Source: Paragorgia papillata
Taxonomy: Eukaryota; Cnidaria; Anthozoa; Scleralcyonacea; Coralliidae
Assembly (NCBI GenBank): GCA_035771165.1
Contig: JAWNZC010000106.1
Span: 186,001 to 250,000 of the forward strand
Direction: 5' to 3'
Length of the DNA stretch: 64,000 nt
Below, one piece after another: positions 11,045 to 19,557 of the stretch (position 1 is the stretch's first letter; each line of letters begins with the position of its first letter). The notes beneath the pieces are model-generated. The model made no database searches. It saw only the letters and a program-made list of their open reading frames with translations, and was not told where the DNA came from. The translations under genes and the position numbers were made by a program.

Positions 11045-11797
11045 ATGGCAACACAGTTTTATTTAACGCTTCCAAGCAATAGCTCTATGGAATATTTTCC
11101 AGATAATACTGTAGCAAATTTTAAAGTGAAGCTTGCTGAAACTGTACAACTGACAGGTGACTGGGAAGTAGCTTTATCAGAGTTATATTATCCCCATACA
11201 TGGAGCGCGATTCGAAAAGGTAATCAACAAACGTTTCTCTATAACGCTGGAACAAAATATGACGATACGGGTATCATCCCAAATGGTTACTATAACACCA
11301 TTGCTGATCTGGTGGGGGCTTTAAACCGTAGCATGAACAAAGAGGCACGAGCCAAGATAAATTTTACGTATAATCGAAGTACACGGAAAGTCACCGTCGA
11401 TGTAAAAAATGGGGCAAACGTTTGGTTTAGTGGTGACATTGCTACAACATTGGGGTTTCAACAAGACACCTTTATTAAAAAGAAAACCCTAAGTCCTTAC
11501 GTAGCAGATGTTAACGGTGGATTTTCAGCTATGTATGTATACACTGATATCGTAGATGCACAGTTTGTCGGTGATGTCAAAGTGCCCCTACTCAGAATTG
11601 TCAATACTCAAGGAAGTTATGGTGAAAACGTGAATGTCAGTCTCCGTAACCTACAATATATTCCTGTCAAGGTAAAGTCCTTCGAAACAATTGAAGTGAA
11701 TATAAAGGACGACAAAAACGAAAACGTATCATTTGGCTTCGGGAAGTCGATCGTGACACTTCACTTTAGACAGCGAAGATCTTCGTATTTCATTTAA
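11045..11797 (+). CDS. Penton-like minor capsid protein (single jelly roll)
   Basis: 250 residues from the ATG at 11045. An upstream extension of this frame begins GTG and is not credible. The start FYLTLPSNSSMEYFPDNTVA and the DWEVALSELYYPHTW motif are typical of a protein found beside the capsid gene in animal Polintons and taken to be the penton-like vertex protein. Beta-rich, with no signal peptide or membrane segment. It follows the integrase and precedes the pX/pVI-like gene by 2 bp, within a compact rightward virion gene block. Confidence 0.65.
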   Translation: MATQFYLTLPSNSSMEYFPDNTVANFKVKLAETVQLTGDWEVALSELYYPHTWSAIRKGNQQTFLYNAGTKYDDTGIIPNGYYNTIADLVGALNRSMNKEARAKINFTYNRSTRKVTVDVKNGANVWFSGDIATTLGFQQDTFIKKKTLSPYVADVNGGFSAMYVYTDIVDAQFVGDVKVPLLRIVNTQGSYGENVNVSLRNLQYIPVKVKSFETIEVNIKDDKNENVSFGFGKSIVTLHFRQRRSSYFI

Positions 11798-11799
11798 AA

Positions 11800-12273
11800 A
11801 TGAGACATACAATTATTCCAGACGTAAAGCAATTTCAACAGCATTATTTAAGAAGACAACAAGGTGGAAGTCTACCTGGTTTCCGAGGTGCACGTATTCA
11901 GAAAGGTTACGGCATTGGAAGTTTTTTTAAAAGTATTGCACGCTTTGCAATACCTCTGGTGAAACGAGGAGCTCAAGCTATTGGAAGAAGAGCTCTGCAA
12001 GCTGTAAAAGACGTTGGGCAAGATGTTCTGGCAGGGAAGAATGTAAAGCAAGCGATAAAAGGGCGTGGTTCTGAAGCCGTGAAAGATCTTGTTCAAAAAG
12101 GGGTCCGTCGGATTACGAACCAATCAGGAGCCGGTCGTAAACGCAAACGGGTGAATTCTCCTATAAAAGTCAACACAAGACGTAAAACCGTCAGTCGTTC
12201 GCAAACTGTGAAGAAGAAAACATCTGAGCCTACGGAAGCAAAGATTGGACCGTTTATAAAATATAAATCATGA
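11800..12273 (+). CDS. pX/pVI-like basic virion protein
   Basis: 157 residues, strongly basic. After an N-terminal segment comes GGSLPGFRGARIQKGYGIGS, then an amphipathic helix (FFKSIARFAIPLVKRGAQAI) and a Lys/Arg-rich tail with RKRKRV. This resembles the Polinton PX and adenovirus pX/pVI class of DNA-binding or membrane-lytic internal virion proteins. The Gly-Gly and Gly-rich stretch could be a maturation site for the neighbouring protease, which is inference. Its stop overlaps the capsid start as ATGA. Confidence 0.65.
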   Translation: MRHTIIPDVKQFQQHYLRRQQGGSLPGFRGARIQKGYGIGSFFKSIARFAIPLVKRGAQAIGRRALQAVKDVGQDVLAGKNVKQAIKGRGSEAVKDLVQKGVRRITNQSGAGRKRKRVNSPIKVNTRRKTVSRSQTVKKKTSEPTEAKIGPFIKYKS

Positions 12274-13616
12274 GTCAAGCTTTTAGTGCCCTACATAAAG
12301 ATTCGTGTGAGTGTGCAAAATCAGAATTAGATTTATTTGTAATGCCTGCTACACAAGTAAAAATGAATAAAGGATTTTGGGAAGATATAGATCCAGTGTC
12401 GAGTATTGGAGCTTCAGACACCATCGAGTTTCTGTGTGCTGCAAATTCTGATGTGTATACCGATTTAGCAAATAGTTATCTACACGTGAAAGCAAAAATA
12501 ACCAACCATGATGGAACTAATCTCGATGAAAATGTTCAAGTCGGACCTGTAAATCTGTGGATGCATGCTTTATTTTCTCAAGTAGAAGTTTACCTAAACA
12601 ACAAACTTGTCACACCATCGAGCACTGCTTATCCCTACCGATCATATATGGAGACCGTACTGAACTTTAGCAAAGACGCGAAATCATCTCATCTGACCTC
12701 AGCGCTGTTCTATAAAGATCAAGCTGGTCGAATGGATGTCGTAAACCCTGTAGCAGTAGATGCCGATGCAAACAAGGGTTTGAAACTGCGGTATGTTCAT
12801 GCAAGTCAAAGTAAGTCTGTGGCTATGGAAGGCAGAATCCATTCCGATCTGTTTGCACAAGCCCGTTATATCCTTGGTGCTGTACCGATCAAGCTCAAGC
12901 TAGTGCGTTCGAGAAACCCATTTTCCCTAGTGTCGTCAGCAGAGCATCCTGACTTTAAAGTGGTTTTGGAAGAATGTGTATTTCGCGTTCGACGTGTCAA
13001 CGTCTCTTCGACCGTTATGTTGGCTCATACCCATGCCCTTCAACGTGTCACGGCCAAGTACCCTATCAATCGTGTCAGTTGTAAAGTGGTTTCTGTACCG
13101 AGAGGAAATATGTCGGGCAATCAACCAAATATATTTCAAGGCCCTATACCTGATCGAGTGGTCATTGGAATGGTCGATGCAGATGCTTATAATGGTACCT
13201 ATACCAAAAATCCTTTCAATTTCAAAAACTACGACATTACTTCTCTTGGTCTAACGGTAAATGGGGAGCATTTGCCTGGAAAACCCCTGCAACTGAAATT
13301 TGCTGCTGCGAGAGGAAGTAACTACGTGTCCGCTTTCCAAACCTTGTATGCTGGTACTAACAAATTATTTCAAAATGATGGCAATGGAATTACACGAGAC
13401 GAGTATGCCAATGGGTACACTCTATTCGTGTTTGATCTGACAGCTGATCTGTGTCTGAGCGATCATATTCAACCGATTAAAAATGGAAACGTATCGATAG
13501 AATGTCAATTTGGAACGGCTCTGACAACAGCTATAAATATCGTGGTGCTTGGAGAATTTCAAAGTCTTATCGAAATTGACGCCAACCGCAACGTTCTATG
13601 CGACTTTAGCAGTTAA
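12270..13616 (+). CDS. Major capsid protein, double-jelly-roll type
   Basis: 448 residues, intact. The sequence matches the animal Polinton protein family often annotated F54H12.2-like, with DTIEFLCAANSDVYTDLANS near the N terminus, a conserved central VEVYLNNKLV and a C-terminal IVVLGEFQSLIEID. These proteins are assigned to the double-jelly-roll capsid fold shared by adenoviruses, virophages and Polintons, and build the icosahedral shell. It starts 4 nt inside the preceding gene and ends 1 nt before the protease start, so the three are probably co-expressed. Confidence 0.78.
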   Translation: MSQAFSALHKDSCECAKSELDLFVMPATQVKMNKGFWEDIDPVSSIGASDTIEFLCAANSDVYTDLANSYLHVKAKITNHDGTNLDENVQVGPVNLWMHALFSQVEVYLNNKLVTPSSTAYPYRSYMETVLNFSKDAKSSHLTSALFYKDQAGRMDVVNPVAVDADANKGLKLRYVHASQSKSVAMEGRIHSDLFAQARYILGAVPIKLKLVRSRNPFSLVSSAEHPDFKVVLEECVFRVRRVNVSSTVMLAHTHALQRVTAKYPINRVSCKVVSVPRGNMSGNQPNIFQGPIPDRVVIGMVDADAYNGTYTKNPFNFKNYDITSLGLTVNGEHLPGKPLQLKFAAARGSNYVSAFQTLYAGTNKLFQNDGNGITRDEYANGYTLFVFDLTADLCLSDHIQPIKNGNVSIECQFGTALTTAINIVVLGEFQSLIEIDANRNVLCDFSS

Positions 13617-13617
13617 G

Positions 13618-14079
13618 ATGAACACTCTACAAATCCTGAACGTCCTGAAAAGTGATCCATTTACCAAGACCGTATTTAAAGACGTGTTACCATCGGATCG
13701 TCTACCAAGTCAGATATCGAAAAGACCTAGCGGTTTTATTCTGAATGTGGATCCTAGTAATGGATCTGGTACGCATTGGGTAGCAATTTATCTTACCACA
13801 GATGGAAAAGGGGAGTTCATGGATTCGTACGGACAAGGACCGAGCTTTTATAGCAAAACCTTTGAAACGTTTTTACGAGATCATAGCAGTACTTTTACTT
13901 GGAATGAACAGACTTTACAGTCATTGGGGTCTCGCGTGTGTGGACAATATTGTTTATTTTATGCTTTACATCGATGTAGAAATATACCCATGTCAACAAT
14001 TGTTGGCATGTTTACTGATAATAAAGAATGGAATGACATGTTAGTTCGTGACTTTATGCGTAAATATTATTGTGTGTAA
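13618..14079 (+). CDS. Adenain/Ulp1-type cysteine protease (capsid maturation)
   Basis: I chose the ATG at 13618, 2 nt after the capsid stop, giving 153 residues; an upstream in-frame ATG at 13549 lies inside the capsid gene. The catalytic set is visible: His53 in GTHWVAIYL, Asp69 in FMDSYG, Gln101 and Cys108 in SRVCGQYCLFY, with the Gln-to-Cys spacing of 7 seen in adenovirus protease. Family members cleave virion precursors during maturation. Likely substrates are the neighbouring capsid and pX/pVI-like proteins. Confidence 0.88.
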   Translation: MNTLQILNVLKSDPFTKTVFKDVLPSDRLPSQISKRPSGFILNVDPSNGSGTHWVAIYLTTDGKGEFMDSYGQGPSFYSKTFETFLRDHSSTFTWNEQTLQSLGSRVCGQYCLFYALHRCRNIPMSTIVGMFTDNKEWNDMLVRDFMRKYYCV

Positions 14080-14160
14080 TAAATACAAGACAAATAATGT
14101 TGTAAACAATTCTTTATTGTAATATCAAAGCTTTACAAGGAATAAATTTATTTAACCCAT

Positions 14161-14895
14161 TTATATGGATGTAAGTTTTTGTCTCTTCGTTTCTGTTTTG
14201 TTCTTTTCAATGTTGCTGGCGCTACCTGTGACCGTCAGGGGGGTGTTGTCTGAAATATCTTTAGTTTTATATTCTCGTACCATACTTAAACGATTTTCAT
14301 TTCTGATAATGCCTTCGGGAACATTCATGTTTCCTAATGCTTTTGCGAAAAGCTGCCATCCAGCAGGGTTGAAATTCTTTCGTTGGCGTAGAGAATCGTT
14401 GACCAAGTCGATAACATTTGTACCTGGAATAGGTCGTCCTTTAAACACCATCTGTCCTTGGTCAGTCCACCCAATGAGGTCTTTATTTGCTTTAAGTTTC
14501 TTAACCAACTGTCGAGCTCTTGATTTCATTGTTACAGGTACACTTTCTAAAATGTCAGTTTCTATCTCTCCAGGCAACTCGGAGGGTGCTGTTTCAGCAG
14601 TCTCTTCTGTATTCACTGATTCTTCAGGTTTGTCGTCGTCAGCTATGGGTGTTGTAGGCGGTATGACGCTTACACGTACTGGGCTACTCATTCTTTTATC
14701 GTAATAACCCAAATAACGTTGCAGCGACTGATCGTACATTTTCACTTTCTCGTCTTGTGTTATATCTTGACGTTTAAGAAGATTTTGCATTTCTGAATCT
14801 AGTTCATTCACCTGCGCTGTTAAAGGAGTGACCAAGGGTTTCTTTCGATCTGTCATATGTTCTGGAACTAGCACCAATCTCCTGACGTGTTCCAT
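14161..14895 (-). CDS. Conserved Polinton protein of unknown function (244 aa)
   Basis: Hydrophilic, with an acidic low-complexity centre (EESVNTEETAETAPSE), then a predicted globular C-terminal part containing LIGWTDQGQMVFKGRPIPGT and NFNPAGWQLFAKAL. I recognise the style from cnidarian Polintons but know no function. Its start overlaps the previous stop as TAATG. It faces the protease convergently across an 81-bp AT-rich gap that probably holds both polyadenylation signals (AATAAA near 14077 and 14140). Confidence 0.75.
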   Translation of the reverse strand: MEHVRRLVLVPEHMTDRKKPLVTPLTAQVNELDSEMQNLLKRQDITQDEKVKMYDQSLQRYLGYYDKRMSSPVRVSVIPPTTPIADDDKPEESVNTEETAETAPSELPGEIETDILESVPVTMKSRARQLVKKLKANKDLIGWTDQGQMVFKGRPIPGTNVIDLVNDSLRQRKNFNPAGWQLFAKALGNMNVPEGIIRNENRLSMVREYKTKDISDNTPLTVTGSASNIEKNKTETKRQKLTSI

Positions 14896-15221
14896 TATTT
14901 GGTTAAAAAACTTGCCAGTTCAAGTACAGGAACTAAGAGAAACGGTAGAAAACCTTCACCTTCTTGTAGAATAACTTTCTTTCTTTTTGTTACTGGATTA
15001 CGTTTATCAGCAACAAACTTGATATGGTCGTTATAAGGGGCTAGTTTCCTTGCTGTTTTCGGAGTAATCTTAATTGTTTCACACCACACGTTCAAAAGAC
15101 ACTGTCTAATGGCTTCTAATATATCGTCGTCGGCAGCTTTTATAATTGCGTTTCGCAGTTGAGGATTACACTTTGCCAGTACTTTTAAAACGTCGCAGTT
15201 CCTTCTTATACAAGCAGACAT
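14895..15221 (-). CDS. Small conserved Polinton protein with hydrophobic C terminus
   Basis: The ATG at 15221 gives 108 residues starting MSACIRRNCDVLKVLAK. An ATG at 15332 is possible but would overlap the ATPase end by 76 nt. Helical N-terminal half, then a basic patch (KRNPVTKRKKVIL) and a Gly-Phe-Leu-rich hydrophobic end (GEGFLPFLLVPVLELASFL). Small proteins of this layout are common in animal Polintons; a minor virion or membrane role is plausible but unproved. Confidence 0.7.
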   Translation of the reverse strand: MSACIRRNCDVLKVLAKCNPQLRNAIIKAADDDILEAIRQCLLNVWCETIKITPKTARKLAPYNDHIKFVADKRNPVTKRKKVILQEGEGFLPFLLVPVLELASFLTK

Positions 15222-15256
15222 TGTCAAATGATCGTATTGTCCTTGAACAGCCCCTT

Positions 15257-16081
15257 TTATACTCTGGGATGGTACACGTAGTGGGTGTCCGTCAGAAAGA
15301 TCCCGGATCTTACTCGGATTTCGTCGGGACATGTCGGAGTGAGATCGACAAATAAGTAGGAATACGGCTCCTTAGTTGCCATCTGATAGGCTTGCTGGAA
15401 AAATTTAGTGTTGCTAGGATACAACTGTTTGGCCAGATGAGTCACTTGACCCGCGTCACGAACATTTTTGGTTAACACGAGATAACTAGCGTTAAGGGAA
15501 ATGGTACGATGATCCTTGCTTTGATGAAACAAGTTTTGCACGATATAAATTACACTGAGATTCCCATGGTGGGATTTCTTAGTAAATAATTTCGCGATAA
15601 TACTATCTTTCTCTCCCATCATGTCATCAATAATAAACAAATTTCTTATTTGGGGGTTAATGCTATCCAACATCGATTGGGGCAAACCTTGGACAAACTG
15701 AATCCCTGGAATTAAGGTTTCTATTTCGCCGAACGTATCTTGATACTCTGTATAAAAATACACGATGTTTTCCGGAGGTGGGTCGATCATGATCTTAGCA
15801 TAAGCCAATAACTGTTTCACAAACGTTGTCTTGCCTGTCTTAGTACCTCCAGAGACCAAGAGTCCAAACGGATGTGTCAGTTGTATCGAGTACGTTTTTT
15901 GACTCTCAGGGGTGAATGTAGTTGTCATAGCAGTAAATGGGGAAGATGTTGTTACCCTATCACTGATAGACCTTTTATGATGAAAAGATCTCATATGGCG
16001 TAGACGATTACTTGATGTAGCGAATGATTTTTCGCAGACTTCACAAACGTAAGACATGTTCATCCAGTGACTGTCAATCAT
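15257..16081 (-). CDS. FtsK/HerA (A32-like) packaging ATPase with N-terminal C2H2 finger
   Basis: 274 residues. Cys13, Cys16, His29 and His34 form a C2H2 finger (YVCEVCEKSF ... HMRSFHH). It is followed by Walker A at 78-87 (GGTKTGKTTF), Walker B at 148-153 (LFIIDD) and an Asn/Gln-rich sensor region (IYIVQNLFH). This is the genome-packaging ATPase of Polintons, virophages and other double-jelly-roll viruses, which pumps DNA into the capsid. The finger may bind the genome end. An alternative start is the Met at residue 7. Confidence 0.88.
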   Translation of the reverse strand: MIDSHWMNMSYVCEVCEKSFATSSNRLRHMRSFHHKRSISDRVTTSSPFTAMTTTFTPESQKTYSIQLTHPFGLLVSGGTKTGKTTFVKQLLAYAKIMIDPPPENIVYFYTEYQDTFGEIETLIPGIQFVQGLPQSMLDSINPQIRNLFIIDDMMGEKDSIIAKLFTKKSHHGNLSVIYIVQNLFHQSKDHRTISLNASYLVLTKNVRDAGQVTHLAKQLYPSNTKFFQQAYQMATKEPYSYLFVDLTPTCPDEIRVRSGIFLTDTHYVYHPRV

Positions 16082-16113
16082 AAACTGATGTCAGTCTTTC
16101 ACGCAACTGCTTT

Positions 16114-16434
16114 TTATAATATTGAATCATTGAATCCTAAGACTGAATCATTGAATCCTAAGACTGAATCATTGAATCCTAAGATTGAATAATTGAATCC
16201 TAAGATTGAATCATTGAATCCTAAGACTGAATCATTGAATCCTAAGACTGAATCAATTTCGCTCCCTTGCACCAAGAGTTTAACTCCGTTCCTATTCCGA
16301 AACTCTCTGAAACATACATACATCTGCTGAAAAAACTGGTCGGAATATACGTAAACTTGGTTTTGACCATTCTGCTTTAAGAACACAGGTTTCTCGTGGG
16401 CGAATTTTGTTTCAGTCACAAAGACGTCGTCCAT
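16114..16434 (-). CDS. Small protein with a 7-residue tandem-repeat tail, possibly PC4-like
   Basis: 106 residues. The first 60 are unique and include QVYVYSDQFF and YVCFREF, a spacing reminiscent of PC4/p15 single-stranded-DNA-binding coactivators (V-x-V ... V-x-x-R-E-F), a weak resemblance only. The remainder is six or more copies of DSVLGFN encoded by a 21-bp tandem repeat at about 16124-16254. The repeat probably expanded by slippage and may differ in length between copies of the element. Confidence 0.5.
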   Translation of the reverse strand: MDDVFVTETKFAHEKPVFLKQNGQNQVYVYSDQFFQQMYVCFREFRNRNGVKLLVQGSEIDSVLGFNDSVLGFNDSILGFNYSILGFNDSVLGFNDSVLGFNDSIL

Positions 16435-16457
16435 ATCGTAAGGTAAGCTGTGATCTG

Positions 16458-16934
16458 TTACCCGGACAAACTCGCTTTGGAACAGGAAGAATCGTGTTCA
16501 ACTGACGTAATACTGTGTAACACACATGCGCAATCTTCTTTATGTTTGTTCATAATTAATTTGTAATTGTTCTTGAGGTTCTCCTTTAGATGGATAAAAT
16601 CACATGGCATATATCTTCGAAACGCTTTCTTGTGATCTTGATATGTATGTCTCACTAGTTCAAGACCGTTTACAAACAATTTCATGTCTTCTAATTTACG
16701 CACAAACGCTTTAACAATGTTCTCTACAGATGATCTCTCTAAGACACATTCGAAGTAAAACCATATTTTATCTTTATCCGGCATCCTGGGACAACAATGT
16801 CGCACACTGCCATAGCAATTCTCCACCACCAGTCTATCAATGTTTAACGATATTTCCTCAACATAGCATGTTAAAAGTGTACACTCAATCTTTCTCTCGC
16901 GCAAATTTAAAATCTCAATCAGGTCGGAATCCAT
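16458..16934 (-). CDS. TIR-spanning Polinton gene, unknown function (158 aa)
   Basis: Starts inside the right TIR and runs into unique sequence; the first 32 codons are duplicated at 9128 in the left TIR. Cys-rich stretches (NCYGSVRHCCPRMPD, ECVLER, CACVLH) and a mixed alpha/beta composition suggest a small globular protein. I do not recognise a family. It lies 137 bp from the Bcl-2-like copy and reads in the same direction. Confidence 0.6.
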   Translation of the reverse strand: MDSDLIEILNLRERKIECTLLTCYVEEISLNIDRLVVENCYGSVRHCCPRMPDKDKIWFYFECVLERSSVENIVKAFVRKLEDMKLFVNGLELVRHTYQDHKKAFRRYMPCDFIHLKENLKNNYKLIMNKHKEDCACVLHSITSVEHDSSCSKASLSG

Positions 16935-17720
16935 TGAAAGGACAACCTGTATTTACCATTTCCTAATATTAATGACTTCGTTTAATCGATTTTTAATGAC
17001 TTTTTCCCGCCCGAACTTGTATAGTAATATTAAAATTTGCCTTAGCAACGCTCTAACATCCCTCACAACAGTTACGTTAGAAAAAACAATCTAATCAATC
17101 TTTTTATCCACGAGTGTTTTATTTCGTATTTCCTCAAGTCAACTCGCCTAAAATCTTTGGCCGTTCTTCTAACGACATGGCGAAGTGTTTCGGTGTCGCA
17201 ATAATCGCTTACTTTCAACACGAGAGTCAAATAAGCAATAATTCTACCGAAATTCACAAGATCCATCTCTTGATAAATATTATACAAGCTACTCGGCAAG
17301 TTATCTCTGTTGATTTGACCGATAATACTCTCATACAATTCACCATGCTCTCTAAGGCATCTATTCATGTAAAAGCATAACGTATCTTTCTCTATCTCGA
17401 TATTATTTTCCCGCAATTCAGCCCAAATTGTTTGTTCGGCCATCGTGTTTAAAATGACGTAATCTTAACAAGCACTCGGCGTTTTATCGGACTCGGAAAT
17501 GCTTCGGCGTTTTATCGGACTCGGAAATGCTTCGGCCTTTTATCGTCTTCGGAAATACTTCGTTAGCTCTTCGGAAATCCGACCTCATTGATTATTCATA
17601 ACTCATGCATTATTAAGGGTTTCAACAAAAGATATCGTAATTATGTTAATGATCTAAAGACAAAAGAATTCCTTAAATTCCTGCATAAAATAGGTGTATT
17701 AAGCCCCGCACTATACTACT
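16838..17720 (-). repeat. Right terminal inverted repeat of the Polinton
   Basis: About 883 bp, the reverse complement of 8344-9224, ending in ...CTATACTACT at 17720. It contains the second Bcl-2-like gene, the start of the 158-residue gene and the mirrored iteron-like cluster. Confidence 0.92.
17072..17443 (-). CDS. Putative Bcl-2-like apoptosis regulator (right TIR copy)
   Basis: Same 123-residue product as 8620-8991 except for one visible change (LRHVV instead of LHHVV). The BH1-like and BH2-like segments are intact in both copies, with no stops. Keeping two open copies fits recent insertion or gene conversion between TIRs. Confidence 0.6.
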   Translation of the reverse strand: MAEQTIWAELRENNIEIEKDTLCFYMNRCLREHGELYESIIGQINRDNLPSSLYNIYQEMDLVNFGRIIAYLTLVLKVSDYCDTETLRHVVRRTAKDFRRVDLRKYEIKHSWIKRLIRLFFLT

Positions 17721-17726
17721 AGCATA
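17721..17726. other. Right target-site duplication AGCATA
   Basis: Perfect copy of the left AGCATA; the satellite resumes in the same unit immediately after it. Confidence 0.93.
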
Positions 17727-18784
17727 GGGAGAGGTGCAGGCCTCAAAGTGTTAAAACCAATCTCTTTAACACTTTGAAGCTTGACGACGAGTCTTTAAGG
17801 TTTATTCTGGCTAACGCCAGACGATTTTATTCAGCATAGGGAGAGCTGCAGGCCTCAAAGTGTTAAAACCAATCTCTTTAACACTTTGAAGCTTGACGAC
17901 GAGTCTTTAAGGTTTATTCTGGCTAACGCCAGACGATTTTATTCAGCATAGGGAGAGGTGCAGGCCTCAAAGTGTTAAAACCAATCTCTTTAACACTTTG
18001 AAGCTTGACGACGAGTCTTTAAGGTTTATTCTGGCTAACGCCAGACGATTTTATTCAGCATAGGGAGAGGTGCAGGCCTCAAAGTGTTAAAACCAATCTC
18101 TTTAACACTTTGAAGCTTGACGACGAGTCTTTAAGGTTTATTCTGGCTAACGCCAGACGATTTTATTCAGCATAGGGAGAGGTGCAGGCCTCAAAGTGTT
18201 AAAACCAATCTCTTTAACACTTTGAAGCTTGACGACGAGTCTTTAAGGTTTATTCTGGCTAACGCCAGACGATTTTATTCAGCATAGGGAGAGGTGCAGG
18301 CCTCAAAGTGTTAAAACCAATCTCTTTAACACACTTTGAAGCTTGACGACGAGTCTTTAAGGTTTATTCTGGCTAACGCCAGACGATTTTATTCAGCATA
18401 GGGAGAGGTGCAGGCCTCAAAGTGTTAAAACCAATCTCTTTAACACTTTGAAGCTTGACGACGAGTCTTTAAGGTTTATTCTGGCTAACGCCAGACGATT
18501 TTATTCAGCATAGGGAGAGGTGCAGGCCTCAAAGTGTTAAAACCAATCTCTTTAACACTTTGAAGCTTGACGACGAGTCTTTAAGGTTTATTCTGGCTAA
18601 CGCCAGACGATTTTATTCAGCATAGGGAGAGGTGCAGGCCTCAAAGTGTTAAAACCAATCTCTTTAACACTTTGAAGCTTGACGACGAGTCTTTAAGGTT
18701 TATTCTGGCTAACGCCAGACGATTTTATTCAGCATAGGGAGAGGTGCAGGCCTCAAAGTGTTAAAACCAATCTCTTTAACACTT

Positions 18785-18787
<3 letters not shown>
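17727..18787. repeat. 112-bp satellite array, right block (about 9.5 copies)
   Basis: Continuation of the left block in the same orientation. Variants seen are GAGCTGC for GAGGTGC near 17846 and a 2-bp insertion near 18331. It ends inside a unit at AACACTTTGA, where (TA)n begins, so the right edge of the whole array is here. Confidence 0.96.

Positions 18788-18845
<58 letters not shown>
18786..18845. repeat. (TA)n microsatellite
   Basis: About 30 TA units separating the satellite from the retrozyme repeat. Short frames rich in Ile-Tyr here are meaningless. Confidence 0.95.
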
Positions 18846-18846
<1 letters not shown>

Positions 18847-19262
18847 TCACTACACTTGTGGAAGTTTGAGCACTCTGGGCCCATGCGCACTTCACGCTAT
18901 CTAAATGTATTTCACCGATGCTTTCCGACATGCGGTTGTCACCGACGATCGCATGTGTATAAGTAATTGGTGAAATTCATTCAGATTGTTCCAAACTACA
19001 CTGATGAGCTGTTGTACAGCGAAACACCGTGTCTGTAGATTGAACTATGTATGCTCCTTCACTTCGGTGTTGTTGAGCACTCTGTGAAGTTGCCGTGGGT
19101 ACCTATTAGCGATAATGCAACGCTCACTACCCTTGTGGAAGTTTGAGCACTCTGGGCCCATGCGCACTTCACGCTATCTGAATGTATTTCACCGATGCTT
19201 TCCCACATGCGGTTGTCACCGACGATCGCATGTGTATAAGTAATTGGTGAAATTCAAAAATA
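18846..19262 (+). mobile_element. Retrozyme-like tandem repeat (1.5 units of about 277 bp)
   Basis: CTCACTACACTTGTGGAAG at 18846 recurs 277 bp later at 19123 with one change, giving one full unit plus a partial second. The full unit contains a complete hammerhead ribozyme. Non-coding tandem units of 150-400 bp with a type I hammerhead are the hallmark of animal retrozymes, non-autonomous elements that make circular RNAs and are thought to use Penelope machinery. Related copies lie at 43335-43525 and 60761-61110. Confidence 0.82.
18996..19038 (+). ncRNA. Type I hammerhead ribozyme (retrozyme)
   Basis: 43 nt with all core elements in order. Helix I CTACA pairs with TGTAG. The core CTGATGA is followed by helix II (GCTGT/ACAGC, TGT loop), GAAA, a short helix III (ACA/TGT) and the cleavage triplet GTC ending at 19033. 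The very short helix III is typical of retroelement hammerheads, which often act as dimers. Confidence 0.9.
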
Positions 19263-19294
19263 AAAAATGTAGATTGAAACTATAAGATATATAC

Positions 19295-19545
<251 letters not shown>

Positions 19546-19557
19546 ATATCGAAGACT

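Larger units (their letters stand above)
8344..17720. mobile_element. Polinton/Maverick lacking polB (adintovirus-like provirus), 9,377 bp
   Basis: The element begins AG and ends CT, has inverted repeats of about 881 and 883 bp, a 6-bp target duplication and sits inside a satellite unit. It carries a retroviral-type integrase, packaging ATPase, adenain-like protease, double-jelly-roll capsid, penton-like and pX/pVI-like proteins, which together define Polintons/adintoviruses. Genes converge on about 14.1 kb: the left set reads rightward and the right set leftward. The protein-primed DNA polymerase B typical of the group is absent, and no gap is large enough to have held it. The integrase is broken, so this copy is probably unable to move alone. 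It is either a deletion derivative or one of a polymerase-less lineage depending on a helper or the host. Confidence 0.93.
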
